This document shows, piece after piece, positions 5,804 to 6,666 of a DNA stretch of 6,666 bases. The stretch is from assembly GCA_002508495.1 (NCBI GenBank), contig DANA01000072.1, positions 1 through 6,666 of the forward strand. Direction: 5' to 3'. The stretch comes from Methanoregula sp. UBA276. GTDB lineage: Archaea; Halobacteriota; Methanomicrobia; Methanomicrobiales; Methanospirillaceae. Position 1 is the stretch's first letter. Every line of letters begins with the position of its first letter. The notes under the pieces are model-generated. The model was not told the DNA's origin. It did no database searches and saw nothing but the letters and a program-made list of their open reading frames with translations. Both the position numbers and the translations under genes were made by a program.

Positions 5804-6666
5804 ATGGTGAAACTGCTCATTGTTGACGATTCCGTATTCATGCGGACAGTCATCCGGGACATTGTCTCCAAAGATCCCGCCATCGAGGTAGTGGGAACGG
5901 CGTCAAACGGCCTTGAGGCGCTCGAGAAGATAACAGCCCTTGAACCCGAGATCATCACGCTCGATATTGAGATGCCGAAGATGAACGGTATCCAGGTCCT
6001 TGAGCAGCTCCGGAAAGTCAAAAATCGTCCCCGTGTGCTCATGCTGAGCTCCCTGACATCAAAAGATGCAGAGCTGACAACGCAGGCAATCCGTCTTGGT
6101 GCCGACGACTTCATGCTCAAACCCAAAGACATCCCGCACGTGCGGGAGATCGGCGAGGAACTGGTCTCCAAGATCAAACACCTGGTCACCCTCCCCATCC
6201 GTCAGCCCATTGCACGGCCGGCCGGGACAACCCGGCCAGCCCGCCGGGTCGTCCTCATCGGGTCCTCAGCCGGGGGACCCCCGATGCTCGATACCCTCCT
6301 TGCAGCACTCCCGGCAAGCCTGCCGGCCGGCATCGTGGTGACCCAGCATATGCCCCCGGGGTTCACGGCACCTCTCGCCGAGCGGTTCAACCGCATCGCC
6401 GGCATGCAGGTGAAAGAGACCGAGAACGGCGACATGCTCGAAACGGGAAAGATCCTCCTCTCTCGTGCCGGCGTCCACACCATAGTCAGCGGGGTCATGG
6501 CAGATAAAAATACCAAGAACGGCCGGATCGTCCATTCCAATGCACCCCCCATCCACGGGGTGAGGCCGGCAGTTGACAAGACCTTTGAGTCCGCAGCCCA
6601 GGTGTTTGGCAAAAACATTGTCACGGTCGTCTTGAGCGGCATGGGAAACGATGCCGGCGAAGGCGC
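5804..6666 (+). CDS. cheB: Chemotaxis methylesterase CheB (3' end outside window)
   Basis: Receptor methylesterase, probably also a glutamine deamidase, that resets chemoreceptors after CheA phosphorylates it; cytosolic. The first 287 residues are present. Receiver domain about 1-125: Asp8/Asp9, phospho-acceptor Asp54 in TLDIEMPKMNG, Ser82, Lys106 in MLKPKD. A Pro/Arg/Ala linker spans about 130-148. The catalytic domain shows GSSAGG (nucleophile Ser155), TQHMPPGFT (His182) and SGMGNDAGEG (Asp283), completing the expected Ser-His-Asp triad. The last motif reads NDAG where NDGA is more usual, a small variation. The frame is open to the edge, and perhaps some 60 residues are missing. The ATG is five bases after the cheY stop with no Shine-Dalgarno (the bases before it are CCTCCTGA, the opposite of one), so it is probably coupled to cheY. 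A GTG codon follows directly but the ATG is preferred. Confidence 0.93.
   Translation, partial: MVKLLIVDDSVFMRTVIRDIVSKDPAIEVVGTASNGLEALEKITALEPEIITLDIEMPKMNGIQVLEQLRKVKNRPRVLMLSSLTSKDAELTTQAIRLGADDFMLKPKDIPHVREIGEELVSKIKHLVTLPIRQPIARPAGTTRPARRVVLIGSSAGGPPMLDTLLAALPASLPAGIVVTQHMPPGFTAPLAERFNRIAGMQVKETENGDMLETGKILLSRAGVHTIVSGVMADKNTKNGRIVHSNAPPIHGVRPAVDKTFESAAQVFGKNIVTVVLSGMGNDAGEG
6220..6237 (+). other. Hairpin in the cheB inter-domain linker
   Basis: GGCCGGG (6220-6226) and CCCGGCC (6231-6237) form a perfect seven-base-pair stem with an ACAA tetraloop. It falls exactly in the codons of the Pro/Arg/Ala linker between receiver and methylesterase domains. It is probably a consequence of GC-rich linker codons; a pause between domain foldings is possible but unsupported. 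Confidence 0.4.

Noticed and set aside
1..6666. CRISPR arrays, insertion sequences, tRNA or rRNA genes
   Set aside because: No regularly spaced direct repeats, transposase-like frame, terminal inverted repeats or RNA-gene patterns were seen; the window is almost fully covered by the listed genes.

Overview
The window reads as a motility and taxis locus of a euryarchaeal methanogen. Moderately GC-rich coding, archaellum-type (not bacterial flagellar) motor genes, a CheF-family adaptor and T-rich intergenic signals all point to archaea. The protein style suggests Methanomicrobiales, possibly Methanoregula or a relative; this placement is inference from memory, not a search. All genes lie on the + strand and coding is nearly continuous; no gene-free stretch exceeds about 70 bases.

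Left part (1-3159): the end of an archaellum operon. A stop codon from an upstream gene (probably arlH) overlaps the ATG of arlI, the motor and assembly ATPase. arlI is followed after one base by arlJ, the polytopic membrane platform protein.

Middle (3163-4557): an unnamed gene, called orfX here, starts three bases after arlJ. It encodes a short N-terminal membrane hairpin, a basic segment, a very long acidic low-complexity segment without any Lys, Arg or His, and a short C-terminal helical segment. I recognise no known family. Its place between the motor and the chemotaxis genes makes it the least explained item in the window. A 69-base gap with a small hairpin follows.

Right part (4558-6666): cheF, the archaeal adaptor between the chemotaxis pathway and the archaellum motor, then a T-rich probable terminator and a possible TATA box, then cheY and cheB. 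cheB runs off the right edge after its third catalytic-triad motif. cheA, cheR, cheC, cheD and receptors are not in the window and may lie downstream.

Working model: ArlI and ArlJ form the motor and export core. CheY receives phosphate from CheA (outside the window), and CheF passes the CheY signal to the motor switch. CheB resets receptor methylation. orfX could be a membrane-tethered scaffold at this motor/taxis interface, but that is only a positional hypothesis.
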